Shown: positions 25,572 to 34,285 of the stretch, one piece after another | Position numbering within the stretch: the stretch's first letter is position 1 | Layout of the letters: every line of letters starts with the position of its first letter | DNA from: Melampsora larici-populina 98AG31 | Taxonomy: Eukaryota; Basidiomycota; Pucciniomycetes; Pucciniales; Melampsoraceae | Direction: 5' to 3' | DNA length: 64,000 nt | NCBI RefSeq assembly: GCF_000204055.1 | Contig: NW_006768799.1 | Span: 840,840 to 904,839 of the forward strand | The notes under the pieces: model-generated | What the model was told of the DNA's origin: nothing | Database searches by the model: none | The model's input: the letters and a program-made list of their open reading frames with translations, nothing else | Program-made: the position numbers and the translations under genes

Positions 25572-25842
25572 TGTTATGATGTGATAGTATGGATGTTGTG
25601 TGTTACAAGGTTATGACATCATAGTGTTATGCTAATACATGTTTCTCTCTTATAATATGTTTATAACCAAATTGTTGTTAGGTATATATATTATAGATTG
25701 GTTGTCATGATGGATTGGTTTCTTCTTCACCTTTCCTATTCATTCTAATCTTTCTATTCTAGGTAAGTTTATCACTACTATGAAATACTACCTTGCTTAT
25801 TCATTCTAATCTTTCTATTCTAGTCCGTGATCCATCTTATCA
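25572..25842 (+). repeat. Right LTR of copia element 1, shared junction with copia element 2
   Basis: Same 271-bp structure as the left LTR with two substitutions near 25794-25796. It joins directly to GTAACTGCAAAAATG, which encodes the VTAKM of gag in copia element 2. Confidence 0.9.
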
Positions 25843-25854
25843 GTAACTGCAAAA

Positions 25855-28800
25855 ATGGGGGATTCATCAATTACCACTCATTTGGACAGTATGTCAGCCG
25901 ACTACCAACGCTTTAAAGCTCTTGTTACACCCGAGAATCCTCTCACTGCCGATACTATCTTCGCTACATCGGTCAGCTTGTCATTAACTCCCGACTGGCA
26001 ACCAGTGTTGCATCCTTTGTTGCAACATGATCAAGTCACTTCGACTACGATCTTAAAAGTGTTACGTGAAGAAGCAACAAGACGTGCGATATCATCGGAT
26101 CATGTTGAAATAATTGCTGCAGCGAAAAATCAAGCATCAAGTGAAATTATATGCTCTCATTGTGGTAAAAGTAATCATGTCATGGAGGACTGTAGAATTT
26201 TGAAATCATTGATCGAAAAATACAAGGTTTTGAAGGCTGAGAAAGCGGAACTTGATCGTCCTAGAGTCAAACCAACGAAAAATCAAGTCAGACGTGCTAA
26301 AGCGAAAGTAGCTGCTGCATCAGCTTCGAAAGTCTCTTCCAATTCTGAAGTTTCAATAAATATCAATTCAGAAATATCATCGGCTTCTATTGTGAAATGT
26401 GGTTCGGTAAAAACAAACAGCTGGCTTATCGATTCAGGAACATCTCAAATGATGACTCCGTTATCTGACTCCATCAGTAACAAGAAAGCTGATGATACGA
26501 CTATCATGTTGGCGGATGGTTCAAATGTCAAAGCCTCATCAAAAGGAATGACATCTTTACCGTTTCATAATTTTGACGATATCAAATCTCTTTACGTTCC
26601 ATCCTTATCTGAGACACTTCTTTCGGTTTCGAAACTAGCCGACAAGAATGTTAGCACTGTTTTCAATTCAACAGGAGTATCTTTCGTGAAAGAATGCAAG
26701 ATAAGTGGAGATGTTATTGGTACTGGTCGTAGACGAGGAAATCTTTATTATCTTAATCAGGAGGTACGTCAACAAAATCTCGACTCAACATCAAAAGCTT
26801 CGATTTCTGATGTTCATCTCTGGCATTTACAATTCAACCACCCCGGTTATGCTGCATTAAAAAGAAAACTTTCTTTGCTAAAGATTAATGTAGATGAAAC
26901 TGAGTTAAGAAAGCTTCAAACATGTAGTATATGTATCCAAGGCAAAATGCGCCGCAGGAACATGTCCAGTCGAGCAGCTTGGAGGTCTAAAAATCCATTA
27001 AATGTTATTCATTCCGATGTATCTTCTTATTCTGTTGTATCTCGAAAAGGATATAAATATTTTGTTACGTTTATCGATGATTATACAAAATTTACCAAAA
27101 TTTATCCTTTGAAATCTAAAGATGAGGTCTTATCAAAATTCAAGCAATATTTTAATGAGATGACATCAAAAGTTGGAGGAGTAATTGCAGAATTGAGATC
27201 TGATAATGGAACTGAGTATATAAATTCAGGTTTTTCTGACTTTTGTGCTGAGAAAGGGATTCTTCAGACAACTGAACCACCGGACACCCCTCAATTGAAT
27301 GGAGTATCTGAAAGATGGAATAGGACAATAAAAGAAAAGATAAGATGTTGCTTAATAGAGGCAAAGTTGCCCGACATGTTTTGGGCTGACGCATTAGAAT
27401 ATGCAACTGAGACGCTGAATAATATGCCGACAAGAACAAACGACAAGTTTCAAACTCCAATTTCTTTACTGGGTACTCGTGAACGTCAAGAACATACCTT
27501 CCATGCATTTGGATGTCAAGTATGGTATCACGTCATAAAACCAAATTCAAAGCTCAAAGCTAGAGCTCGACCTGCTATTTTCCTTTTGTATTTAATTAAT
27601 AACGAGGGGGCTATAGTTTGGGATGCAGAAAAGAAGTGTGCTTTGAAAGCTACTTCTTTAGTATTCCTCGACAAAGTGTTTCCTGGCTTAAAAGCCCAGT
27701 CACTTTTATCGCCAACAGAAGAAAAATTACTTCCGTGGCCAACTCTTGATAGTGATGAATGTAAATCACCTGAAGTTATCAATGATCGACTATCAGATAA
27801 CATTTGTCCTACAACTCCTCTTCCATATTCTCGTCCAGAACGTGCTAGAAGACAACCTGTTCGTTATGGAGAATATGTTCGATCTGCATATATCGAATCA
27901 GAAAAAGAACCTGCAACTTATAAACAAGCAAAGAGGTCGGCTAACTGGGATCTTTGGAAGATAGCCGCTGAAGCTGAGATGAGTTCTTTGATCGGTAAGG
28001 AAACATGGAAATTGGTTCCTCGCCCTGCTCGTAGAAAAATCATACGGTCAAAATGGATATTCAAGACAAAACGAAATGTCGACATGTCCATTGATAAACT
28101 CAAAGCTAGATTAGTAGCTTTAGGATTCTCTCAAATTAAAGGAATTGATTTTTCTGAAGTGTTCTCTCCAACCAGTCGACAAGAGTCTATACGTTTATTT
28201 TTGACGTTAATGGCGAAAAAGGGTTGGAAAGGAAGAGGAGTAGACATCAAAACTGCGTTTTTGAATGGTGATCTTGATGAAGAAATATATATGGAACAAG
28301 CTGAAGGCTTTGTTGATCAAGAACATCCGGATTGGGTTTACAAAATTCTTAGATCATTGTATGGTTTGAAACAATCTCCAAGACAATGGAATATCAAACT
28401 TCATCAATTTCTATTATCTATTGGATTTACTCGATCAAAACATGATCCTTCAATTTATTACAAGAAGGATAGTGAAGATAACATCAAATGTTTACTACTT
28501 ACTCACGTAGATGACATAGCAGTAACAGGATTAGATGAAGAAATAGATGATTTCCGTCGACTAATCAAAGACAGATTTGAAATTTCATCAGATAAACCGC
28601 TCTCTCATTTTTTATCTCTCAGCATCTCAAGTGTTAAGAACCATAAGGTTACTGTTAATCAAGCTCATTACATATCGAACCTTCAAAAACAATTCACAAA
28701 GGAAAAATTAAAAATGTTTGATACACCAAATGATGATAACTTTAAATTGTTGGTACCGTCAAATGGCGATGATGAGATTACGAAGAAACCATTTTCAAGT

Positions 28801-29445
28801 CTTATTGGTGGTTTGTTGTGGGTAGCACAGTGTACGAGGCCAGATGTGGCATTTGTGGTGAATAGGTTGTCGCAGTTTTTGAAGAAACCGACTGATGGTC
28901 ATTGGAATGCAGCGCTAAGGGTTTTGGGGTATTTAGTAAAAACAAAAGATTTAAATTTGAATTTAGGAGGAACTGAATTAAATCCGAGAGCTTATTCTGA
29001 TGCTGACTGGGCAGAAGATCGACATCAACGAAGATCAACGACTGGTTACGTTTTTATGTTGGGAGACGGACCTATCTCGTGGAGATCAAGAAAACAAAGA
29101 GTAGTTTCGCTTTCAAGTACTGAGTCTGAATACATGGCGATGAGTGATTCGTGTCGCGAAGCAAGATGGTTAGTTTCATTGTTAAATGAGTTAAATATTT
29201 CAAAGGATAAAGTCATAAAATTGAGTGTCGACAATGAAGGTGCGGAGGCTTTAGCTCAAAACCCATCACACCATTCGAGGACGAAGCATATTCATACGAG
29301 ATTTCACTTCGTGAGGCAGTGTGTGGAAGATGGGATTGTAAAATTGTTTCATGTTTCGACTTCAAGTATGTTGGCTGACATGTTTACGAAAGGGTTATCA
29401 AAAATTTTATTAAATAAACATAGGCTTTCTTTGGGAGTGTTTTAA
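25855..29445 (+). CDS. Copia gag-pol polyprotein, N-terminally truncated but otherwise open
   Basis: 1196 codons without a stop; the frame is also open upstream across the LTR junction. Zinc knuckle at about residues 100-113 (CSHCGKSNHVMEDC), protease DSG at about 193-195, integrase HHCC (WHLQFNHPGY...CSICIQG), integrase core Asp-Asp-Glu in HSDVSS, RSDNGTE and NGVSERWNRT, reverse transcriptase with THVDDIAV near residue 885, RNase H with SDADW near 1048 and SSTESEYMAM. The missing part is the first half of gag. Enzymatic domains appear complete, so it could still supply protease, integrase and reverse transcriptase if transcribed, for example from the adjacent LTR. That is inference; no expression evidence is available. 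Confidence 0.9.
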   Translation: MGDSSITTHLDSMSADYQRFKALVTPENPLTADTIFATSVSLSLTPDWQPVLHPLLQHDQVTSTTILKVLREEATRRAISSDHVEIIAAAKNQASSEIICSHCGKSNHVMEDCRILKSLIEKYKVLKAEKAELDRPRVKPTKNQVRRAKAKVAAASASKVSSNSEVSININSEISSASIVKCGSVKTNSWLIDSGTSQMMTPLSDSISNKKADDTTIMLADGSNVKASSKGMTSLPFHNFDDIKSLYVPSLSETLLSVSKLADKNVSTVFNSTGVSFVKECKISGDVIGTGRRRGNLYYLNQEVRQQNLDSTSKASISDVHLWHLQFNHPGYAALKRKLSLLKINVDETELRKLQTCSICIQGKMRRRNMSSRAAWRSKNPLNVIHSDVSSYSVVSRKGYKYFVTFIDDYTKFTKIYPLKSKDEVLSKFKQYFNEMTSKVGGVIAELRSDNGTEYINSGFSDFCAEKGILQTTEPPDTPQLNGVSERWNRTIKEKIRCCLIEAKLPDMFWADALEYATETLNNMPTRTNDKFQTPISLLGTRERQEHTFHAFGCQVWYHVIKPNSKLKARARPAIFLLYLINNEGAIVWDAEKKCALKATSLVFLDKVFPGLKAQSLLSPTEEKLLPWPTLDSDECKSPEVINDRLSDNICPTTPLPYSRPERARRQPVRYGEYVRSAYIESEKEPATYKQAKRSANWDLWKIAAEAEMSSLIGKETWKLVPRPARRKIIRSKWIFKTKRNVDMSIDKLKARLVALGFSQIKGIDFSEVFSPTSRQESIRLFLTLMAKKGWKGRGVDIKTAFLNGDLDEEIYMEQAEGFVDQEHPDWVYKILRSLYGLKQSPRQWNIKLHQFLLSIGFTRSKHDPSIYYKKDSEDNIKCLLLTHVDDIAVTGLDEEIDDFRRLIKDRFEISSDKPLSHFLSLSISSVKNHKVTVNQAHYISNLQKQFTKEKLKMFDTPNDDNFKLLVPSNGDDEITKKPFSSLIGGLLWVAQCTRPDVAFVVNRLSQFLKKPTDGHWNAALRVLGYLVKTKDLNLNLGGTELNPRAYSDADWAEDRHQRRSTTGYVFMLGDGPISWRSRKQRVVSLSSTESEYMAMSDSCREARWLVSLLNELNISKDKVIKLSVDNEGAEALAQNPSHHSRTKHIHTRFHFVRQCVEDGIVKLFHVSTSSMLADMFTKGLSKILLNKHRLSLGVF

Positions 29446-29472
29446 AATTATAATGATATTAGCACGGGGGGA

Positions 29473-29733
29473 TGTTATGGATGTCTATTATGTGACAGTG
29501 ATTGTAAATGACATCATGTTGTTATGCTAATTACATTTCTCTCTATCAATATCTTTATAACCTATTAGCATATTGTTATATATCTATTGTAGATTTGGTT
29601 GTAGATGGATTGGTCTTTCCTCACCTTTCCTATATCAACTAACATTTCTATATCAGGTTAGTTATACAAGTATGCAATCTTACCTTTCCTATATCAACTA
29701 ACATTTCTATATCAGCTGTGATCCATCTTATCA
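29473..29733 (+). repeat. Right LTR of copia element 2
   Basis: Begins TGTTATGGATG and ends CTTATCA. Like the LTRs of element 1 it holds a 34-bp module twice (the copies end in ATATCAG) with GTTAGT after the first copy. The copies match each other rather than the element 1 module. Confidence 0.85.
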
Positions 29734-29970
29734 ATAACTCTTGCTCGGATCAAATCGGACAAGCATCCAAGTCGATCTGAAGCAATGAAGATATTTAACA
29801 AGGGATGTGACACGGAACTCAAGTCTAATCATATCATTAAGGTAGCCAAAAAGTTACAGGACGACAATACTGCCTCATTCTTTGTTGTCATGAAACCCGA
29901 GCATCGGTGGGATTGGTTGAAAGAAGAAGCCGGTGTGCTGCATGAGTATCAGGAGGCAGATGATGAGTGA
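29734..29970 (+). pseudogene. Fragment of a Harbinger partner (Myb-like) protein, cut by the copia LTR
   Basis: The frame is open from the LTR boundary to TGA at 29968. It includes KVAKKLQDDNTASFFVVMK and HRWDWLKEEAG, a basic, Trp-containing, polar C-terminus. It lies next to and convergent with a Harbinger transposase, the usual arrangement of the two-ORF element, so I infer it is the 3' end of the partner gene. The N-terminal part is absent from this window. The family assignment is tentative. Confidence 0.4.
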
Positions 29971-30259
29971 AAGAAGGTAGTTTATTGAGGTTATCAACAA
30001 CAGTACTATTCAAATTTCTATATCTATATCATCAGTCACTCTTTTGTATCTTAGCGCTCACGTTGTATGAAAAACGAATTATATATTAGATCAAATCAAA
30101 TGATAAAATGATACACAAACAAAGTTGAAGTCTACAAATGTGCCCTAAATGTCCATTCTCGATAGTGAGTTCAAATCGTTTACAATGATACAACGGTTTA
30201 CAATGATAAAACAAAACAAAACAAAGGGTTACAATGATAAAAATGATACATTTGATACT

Positions 30260-31566
30260 CTAGGCGTGCCTACGCGCTACAGGCACAGCTATATAATCCC
30301 TAAACATCCATTCTGCGAGGTCATTTCTTTGATCAGCGGCTTGGGTACGCTCATTGGGGTTAGGCTCAACCCAGTCTGGTTCGGTGTCTCCTGCTAATCT
30401 TGTCTCCAAACGTTCTTTTAAAAGATACTTGGCGTAAAATTCATCTTCACCAGACTCTATTCGTATGATGTTGTTGAGAACACAGCACGCTATGACGATC
30501 ATCACTTGCGTTTTATAGGGGTAGGACGGCATCATCGCAAGTATCGGAAACCGCATCTTCGAAACGCCAAAGATGCGTTTGATCACAATTCGAAGGGCAG
30601 AGTGCCGATGATTATATAATTCTTTGGCGTTTTGAGGCCGTAATCCCACATGTTCCCACTCTTTGAGGTGATATCGTACAGAGCGATAAGGGGTTAGGAA
30701 TCCCGGAACGTTGGCGTATCCAGCGTCCGCCACATAGAAGTGGTCTGAAACAAAAAAAAGAATCAAATCAATACATACAACAATCAAGATAGGGAAAAGA
30801 ATCAAAGAAGCTTACCATCTGGGACTACAAAACACTGCTCTTCAAGCGCTCAGTGAAGGACACGTGCATCGGCATGTGATCCCTCTAAACCGGCATACAC
30901 AAACGTGAACATCATGTCGAAAGAACAGCCGGCCAACACGTTTTGGCTGAGATTTCCCTTTTGATTCCGGTGAGCTTGGCGTCGATCGGCGGGTACAATA
31001 CATGGAATGTGGGTGCCATCAATAGCACCCATGCACTTTTTGAAATACGGGAAGAACCGGGATTTGTTTCGAATCTCTTTTGGACAAATCTCACCCCCAG
31101 TAGGTTGGACAATGAAGACTGATTCAAGTGAGGCTATAGCAAGGCAGACACGGTTGAAGTATTGGCTGATGGTGTGTCCTGAGCGTTGAAATCTTTCGCC
31201 AGCGAGGCAATTCGTTCCGGAGTTTCCAACAATAAAAAGGAATATCATCACTTGCTCTTCGACTGTGACACTGCGCTTTCGTTGAATGACAAGCTTGCCT
31301 TCAAGCGCTTTCATCAAGCCCTTGAAGGCGAGCTTGTCCATTTGACATAGTTCTAAAAACCGTACGTCGCTTCCGTTTAATATCTCCTGAGTATATTGAT
31401 TACCACGAAGCTTTGAAGTTCAACACGGTCTTTTATAAGTTACTATTGATGATAAATACTCTTGACCAGCCTTTATAATGGTCTGGAGGATGCGGAGTGG
31501 ACTTCGAGAAGATGCTGATGATGTTGATGATGATGTGGAGGTGGAATCAGAAGAGCTCGACATCAT
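30260..31566 (-). pseudogene. PIF/Harbinger transposase (HARBI1-like, DDE_Tnp_4), inactivated
   Basis: Two exons (30816-31566 and 30260-30744) keep frame from a Ser-rich start (MMSSSSDSTS) to the stop, 411 codons. Family blocks are NQYTQEILNGSDVRF, GAIDGTHIPC (first Asp), SHADARVL, FYVADAGYANVPGFLTPY (second Asp) and ALRIVIKRIFGVSKMRF. In the last block the catalytic Glu expected before RIFG is Lys (codon AAA). Two TGA codons interrupt it, at 31420-31422 and 30850-30852. The intron has a GTAAGC donor and a TTTCAG acceptor. The enzyme would excise Harbinger elements; this copy is dead on three counts. Confidence 0.85.
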
Positions 31567-31720
31567 GAGCGATGCGAGTTTGGCTTTTGGATTGCATGGG
31601 GGATCAGAGGAAAGTGATCAACCTGATCAACAACTGAAAACCTCTTAATTGCACGTAAATCAAACGCTTCATGACCTGATTCTTCATGAAACGTGTTTTT
31701 CTGTTTTTTTTCACAAATTT

Positions 31721-31792
31721 CGCTTTTCTACGTGTAGAAAAGCGGTCAAGCAAAACACGATTTCTCAAAATCCGGGCTAAGTGAACGCAGCC
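31721..31792. repeat. Right terminus of the Harbinger element with a palindrome
   Basis: The sequence ending CTAAGTGAACGCAGCC at 31792 is followed by TTA (31793-31795), as expected for a Harbinger end and its 3-bp target duplication. A palindrome with 11-bp arms (CGCTTTTCTAC/GTAGAAAAGCG) lies at 31721-31744. The same terminus type recurs near 41764 and in every satellite monomer at 50-54 kb. The matching left end is not in the window. Confidence 0.6.
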
Positions 31793-31795
31793 TTA

Positions 31796-33868
31796 AGAAA
31801 TTTCTGGTCAAAAATTGCATTCTGCAAAATGTGAAGTGCTTTTTTGGTGAAGTATGGTTCATCTTTGCATTTTTAAATTTGTAGAATGTAATTCCTGTCT
31901 AGAAAGAGCTATGTATGATGTCAGAAAGAAGTTAATTTCCAGCTGGTACTCTTTCCAAGATGGGTTTTTGTTTTGGGTTCTTATTGGCAATATTCTTCAT
32001 CTCTTTCTTGAGTTTCTATCCTTCCTCTTTCTTTCAGGCACTTGCTACTGGGTCATACTTTTATTTTTAAAGTTTATGGCCCAGCCGTGGGGGGACCAGA
32101 GGCTGTGGACTGCTTGTTGGAAAGGTTTTTGCCAGTGGGGGCTGGCTGGCTGGCTCAAGAAAACAAAACTTTGCTCACTTATCTCTTCATTTTGCCGCGT
32201 CCAAATTGATGTGGCTCTTTTGGACTCAACTTGTGGGGATTTTAAGCTTTAAGGCACATTTGGTACAACTTTTTTCGAGCTACTTATCTCAAGATGTGAC
32301 TTTCATAACTCAAATTTTGAAAGACCGTTCTGCACAGTGTTTTGATACCTCTCCCTATGTTATTAGGGTACCCATAAGTAGCTTATTCTGCCTATTATAG
32401 TAATGGACCAAATAGGTCACTAATTCTTTGACAAGTAACTTATTTGACCTGAAATTGGGCAGATTACATCTTTTATTTCAAAATGTACAAGTCCTAGCTC
32501 CAATCCCCCCTTCTCAAGTGCAACTCACATCAAAATTTTAGTGTTAAGCACCATGAACACCCACTCAATTCATCATCTCTCATCTCCAAATATTGTAATG
32601 TCATTAAAACATCTAGAAAAGTATTGAAATATATTTGAATTTGCAAGACAAACAATGGTTATGGTTTTTGTGAGAAAATTTCTACTTTGAACAATTTGAC
32701 AATCCAAGAATCAAATAAATCTCTAGCCCAGAAAAGTGTTAGTAAAAACATGAAGCAATTGGTGGGTCTGGAACTAGAAATAAAATAAACAAAAGTGAAA
32801 GTTGAAGAGTTGAAATGGTCAGCCAACAAAAATCAACTTTCTGGGGTTGGATACCCTTTGTAAGGGCCACAAAATGTGGTCTTAAGGTTTCTTGGAAAGT
32901 ATTTTCTGATTCTTGTTTGAATTTGTGGGTGTGGAGTTTTTGTGTTTGTCTGTGTGTGGATGTTCTAGATTTTCCCTTTGGTGCTGGCTGTTTGGTTTTG
33001 GCCTGTCCAGTGCCACTGTACTCGTGTTCAAACCTGATTTCAAGTGCTGATGGAACTCACTGAAGATGTTGTGCCATTGGCCAACAGTGTCACACAATCT
33101 TGATAATCCATGTCAAGATGATTAATATCTTAATCCAATGTTACATAAGAAGTTTTTTGAAAGTTGACAAAGATGAAAAGAAACTGTAACTTTCAAAATT
33201 TGGATTCAGTTTCTAGCAAGAAGTCTCAATTTCACATCAAGAAACCAAATCTTAGCACTTCTTTTTGATTAGAAAACTTGGATTTTGTTTGTCCTCAAAG
33301 CGGAACACAGGTTGAAGTATAGTAAGATCTTTTCAAATCCAAAATAACATTTTTCATCAAAAGACAGATAGCTAGGTAGGGGTACATAAGATCCATGTAT
33401 CATATAATGGTGAAAAAACTTCATACACAGAGATAGCACAAATAATCAGCTCATATACGTTTAACCACCAACGAAGATAGAGAAGGAAAGACACTTTCAA
33501 CTAAAAGATATAAACAAGAAACGAGATTTTTTTGCTTTTGATAAACCAACAACCAACAAAATAAAAACATCAAAAGAAAAATCGACAAATATATATTCAA
33601 GAAAAGTAATTTTTTGGGGGGGAGAATGAATGCAACCTGTGCAAACCACGCTAAGATTCGAAAAGTGAAACAAACCAACGAGTTAGAGAACTTTTGAAAT
33701 CCGATTGATTTTTAAGATGATAAGATCAACAACTTACATGTTTCAAAAAGACTTCAAAGAACCCGTTAGTACTTGAACAAATTTTGATTTCCTTAAGCTT
33801 GATTCTCGTTCTAATCAAACATCACGAGATAGAAATCCAACATTATTAGTTTATAATGTGTTTTTGAT
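31796..33868. other. Intergenic, nothing recognised
   Basis: About 2 kb of AT-rich sequence. A 132-codon plus-strand ORF (31854-32252) has no domain, homology or splice context that I can see, and I treat it as chance. Confidence 0.35.
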
Positions 33869-34285
33869 CTATTCATTGATAATCCTAACACTTACTTCTT
33901 TGTGATTTACTTCTGATTTCAATTCCGCTTTTCTCAAGGTTATCAAGTTATTGAAGTATCCATTCAAGTAACCCACCGAGTTTGCATAACCGTATCCATT
34001 ATTGCAATTCGAAACACTCCAGCAGGTGGTTTGGTAGTTAGACAGCCCACAACCTAAGATATAACCATTACCACATGTATACAATGGGTAACCATAGTTG
34101 CTGGCATAATTCCCAAGGATATTGAGAGATAAACCAAGACCAAGAAGTTTTTGACGGATCGTGTTCGACTCTGCTGACATTTGTCCAACAGTCTGTTCTG
34201 AACGAACCGAAAGAGTAGAGGGAGCTGCGAGGAGAGATTGGAAGAGAACAACCATAGCGAAGATAAGAATGGTAAATGAACGCAT
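33869..34285 (-). CDS. Small secreted Cys/Tyr/Asn-rich protein, effector-like
   Basis: Single exon, 138 residues. A clear signal peptide (MRSFTILIFAMVVLFQSLLA, cleavage probably just after) is followed by a mature domain with four cysteines spaced CX6CX8CX5C in a Gly/Tyr/Asn-rich stretch (GNGYILGCGLSNY, NCNNGYGYANSVGY). The tail is charged. The even cysteine number suggests two disulfides. Size, secretion signal and lack of a known domain match the small secreted proteins that rust fungi make in large numbers, many of them candidate effectors; a role at the host interface is inferred only. Flanks are AT-rich and free of element coding sequence. Confidence 0.65.
   Translation of the reverse strand: MRSFTILIFAMVVLFQSLLAAPSTLSVRSEQTVGQMSAESNTIRQKLLGLGLSLNILGNYASNYGYPLYTCGNGYILGCGLSNYQTTCWSVSNCNNGYGYANSVGYLNGYFNNLITLRKAELKSEVNHKEVSVRIINE

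Larger units (their letters stand above)
20943..25842 (+). mobile_element. Ty1/copia element 1, complete with two LTRs
   Basis: LTRs at 20943-21213 and 25572-25842 are both 271 bp, begin TGTTATGATG and end CTTATCA. By eye they differ at only two bases, so the insertion is young. A purine tract (GGGGGGA) precedes the right LTR. The internal region encodes gag-pol on the plus strand with two stop codons. No 5-bp target duplication is seen: GAAAG lies to the left and GTAAC to the right. The right LTR abuts the middle of the gag gene of copia element 2. Confidence 0.92.
25843..29733 (+). mobile_element. Ty1/copia element 2, 5'-truncated
   Basis: It begins in mid-gag with no LTR of its own on the left and ends in a 261-bp LTR (29473-29733) that is clearly diverged from the LTRs of element 1. 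A purine tract (CGGGGGGA) precedes the LTR. The protein is closely similar to element 1 throughout but differs at many positions, so the two belong to separate subfamilies. The right flank lies in a Harbinger partner-protein ORF. Confidence 0.88.

Noticed and set aside
20943..25842. Programmed frameshift or stop readthrough between gag and pol of copia element 1
   Set aside because: The TGA at 21780 lies early in gag, not at a gag-pol boundary, and the sister element has one continuous frame through the boundary. Mutation is the simpler reading.
31854..32252. 132-codon ORF with hydrophobic stretches
   Set aside because: Composition is that of random AT-rich sequence, with no splice context, homologue-like motif or clear leader.
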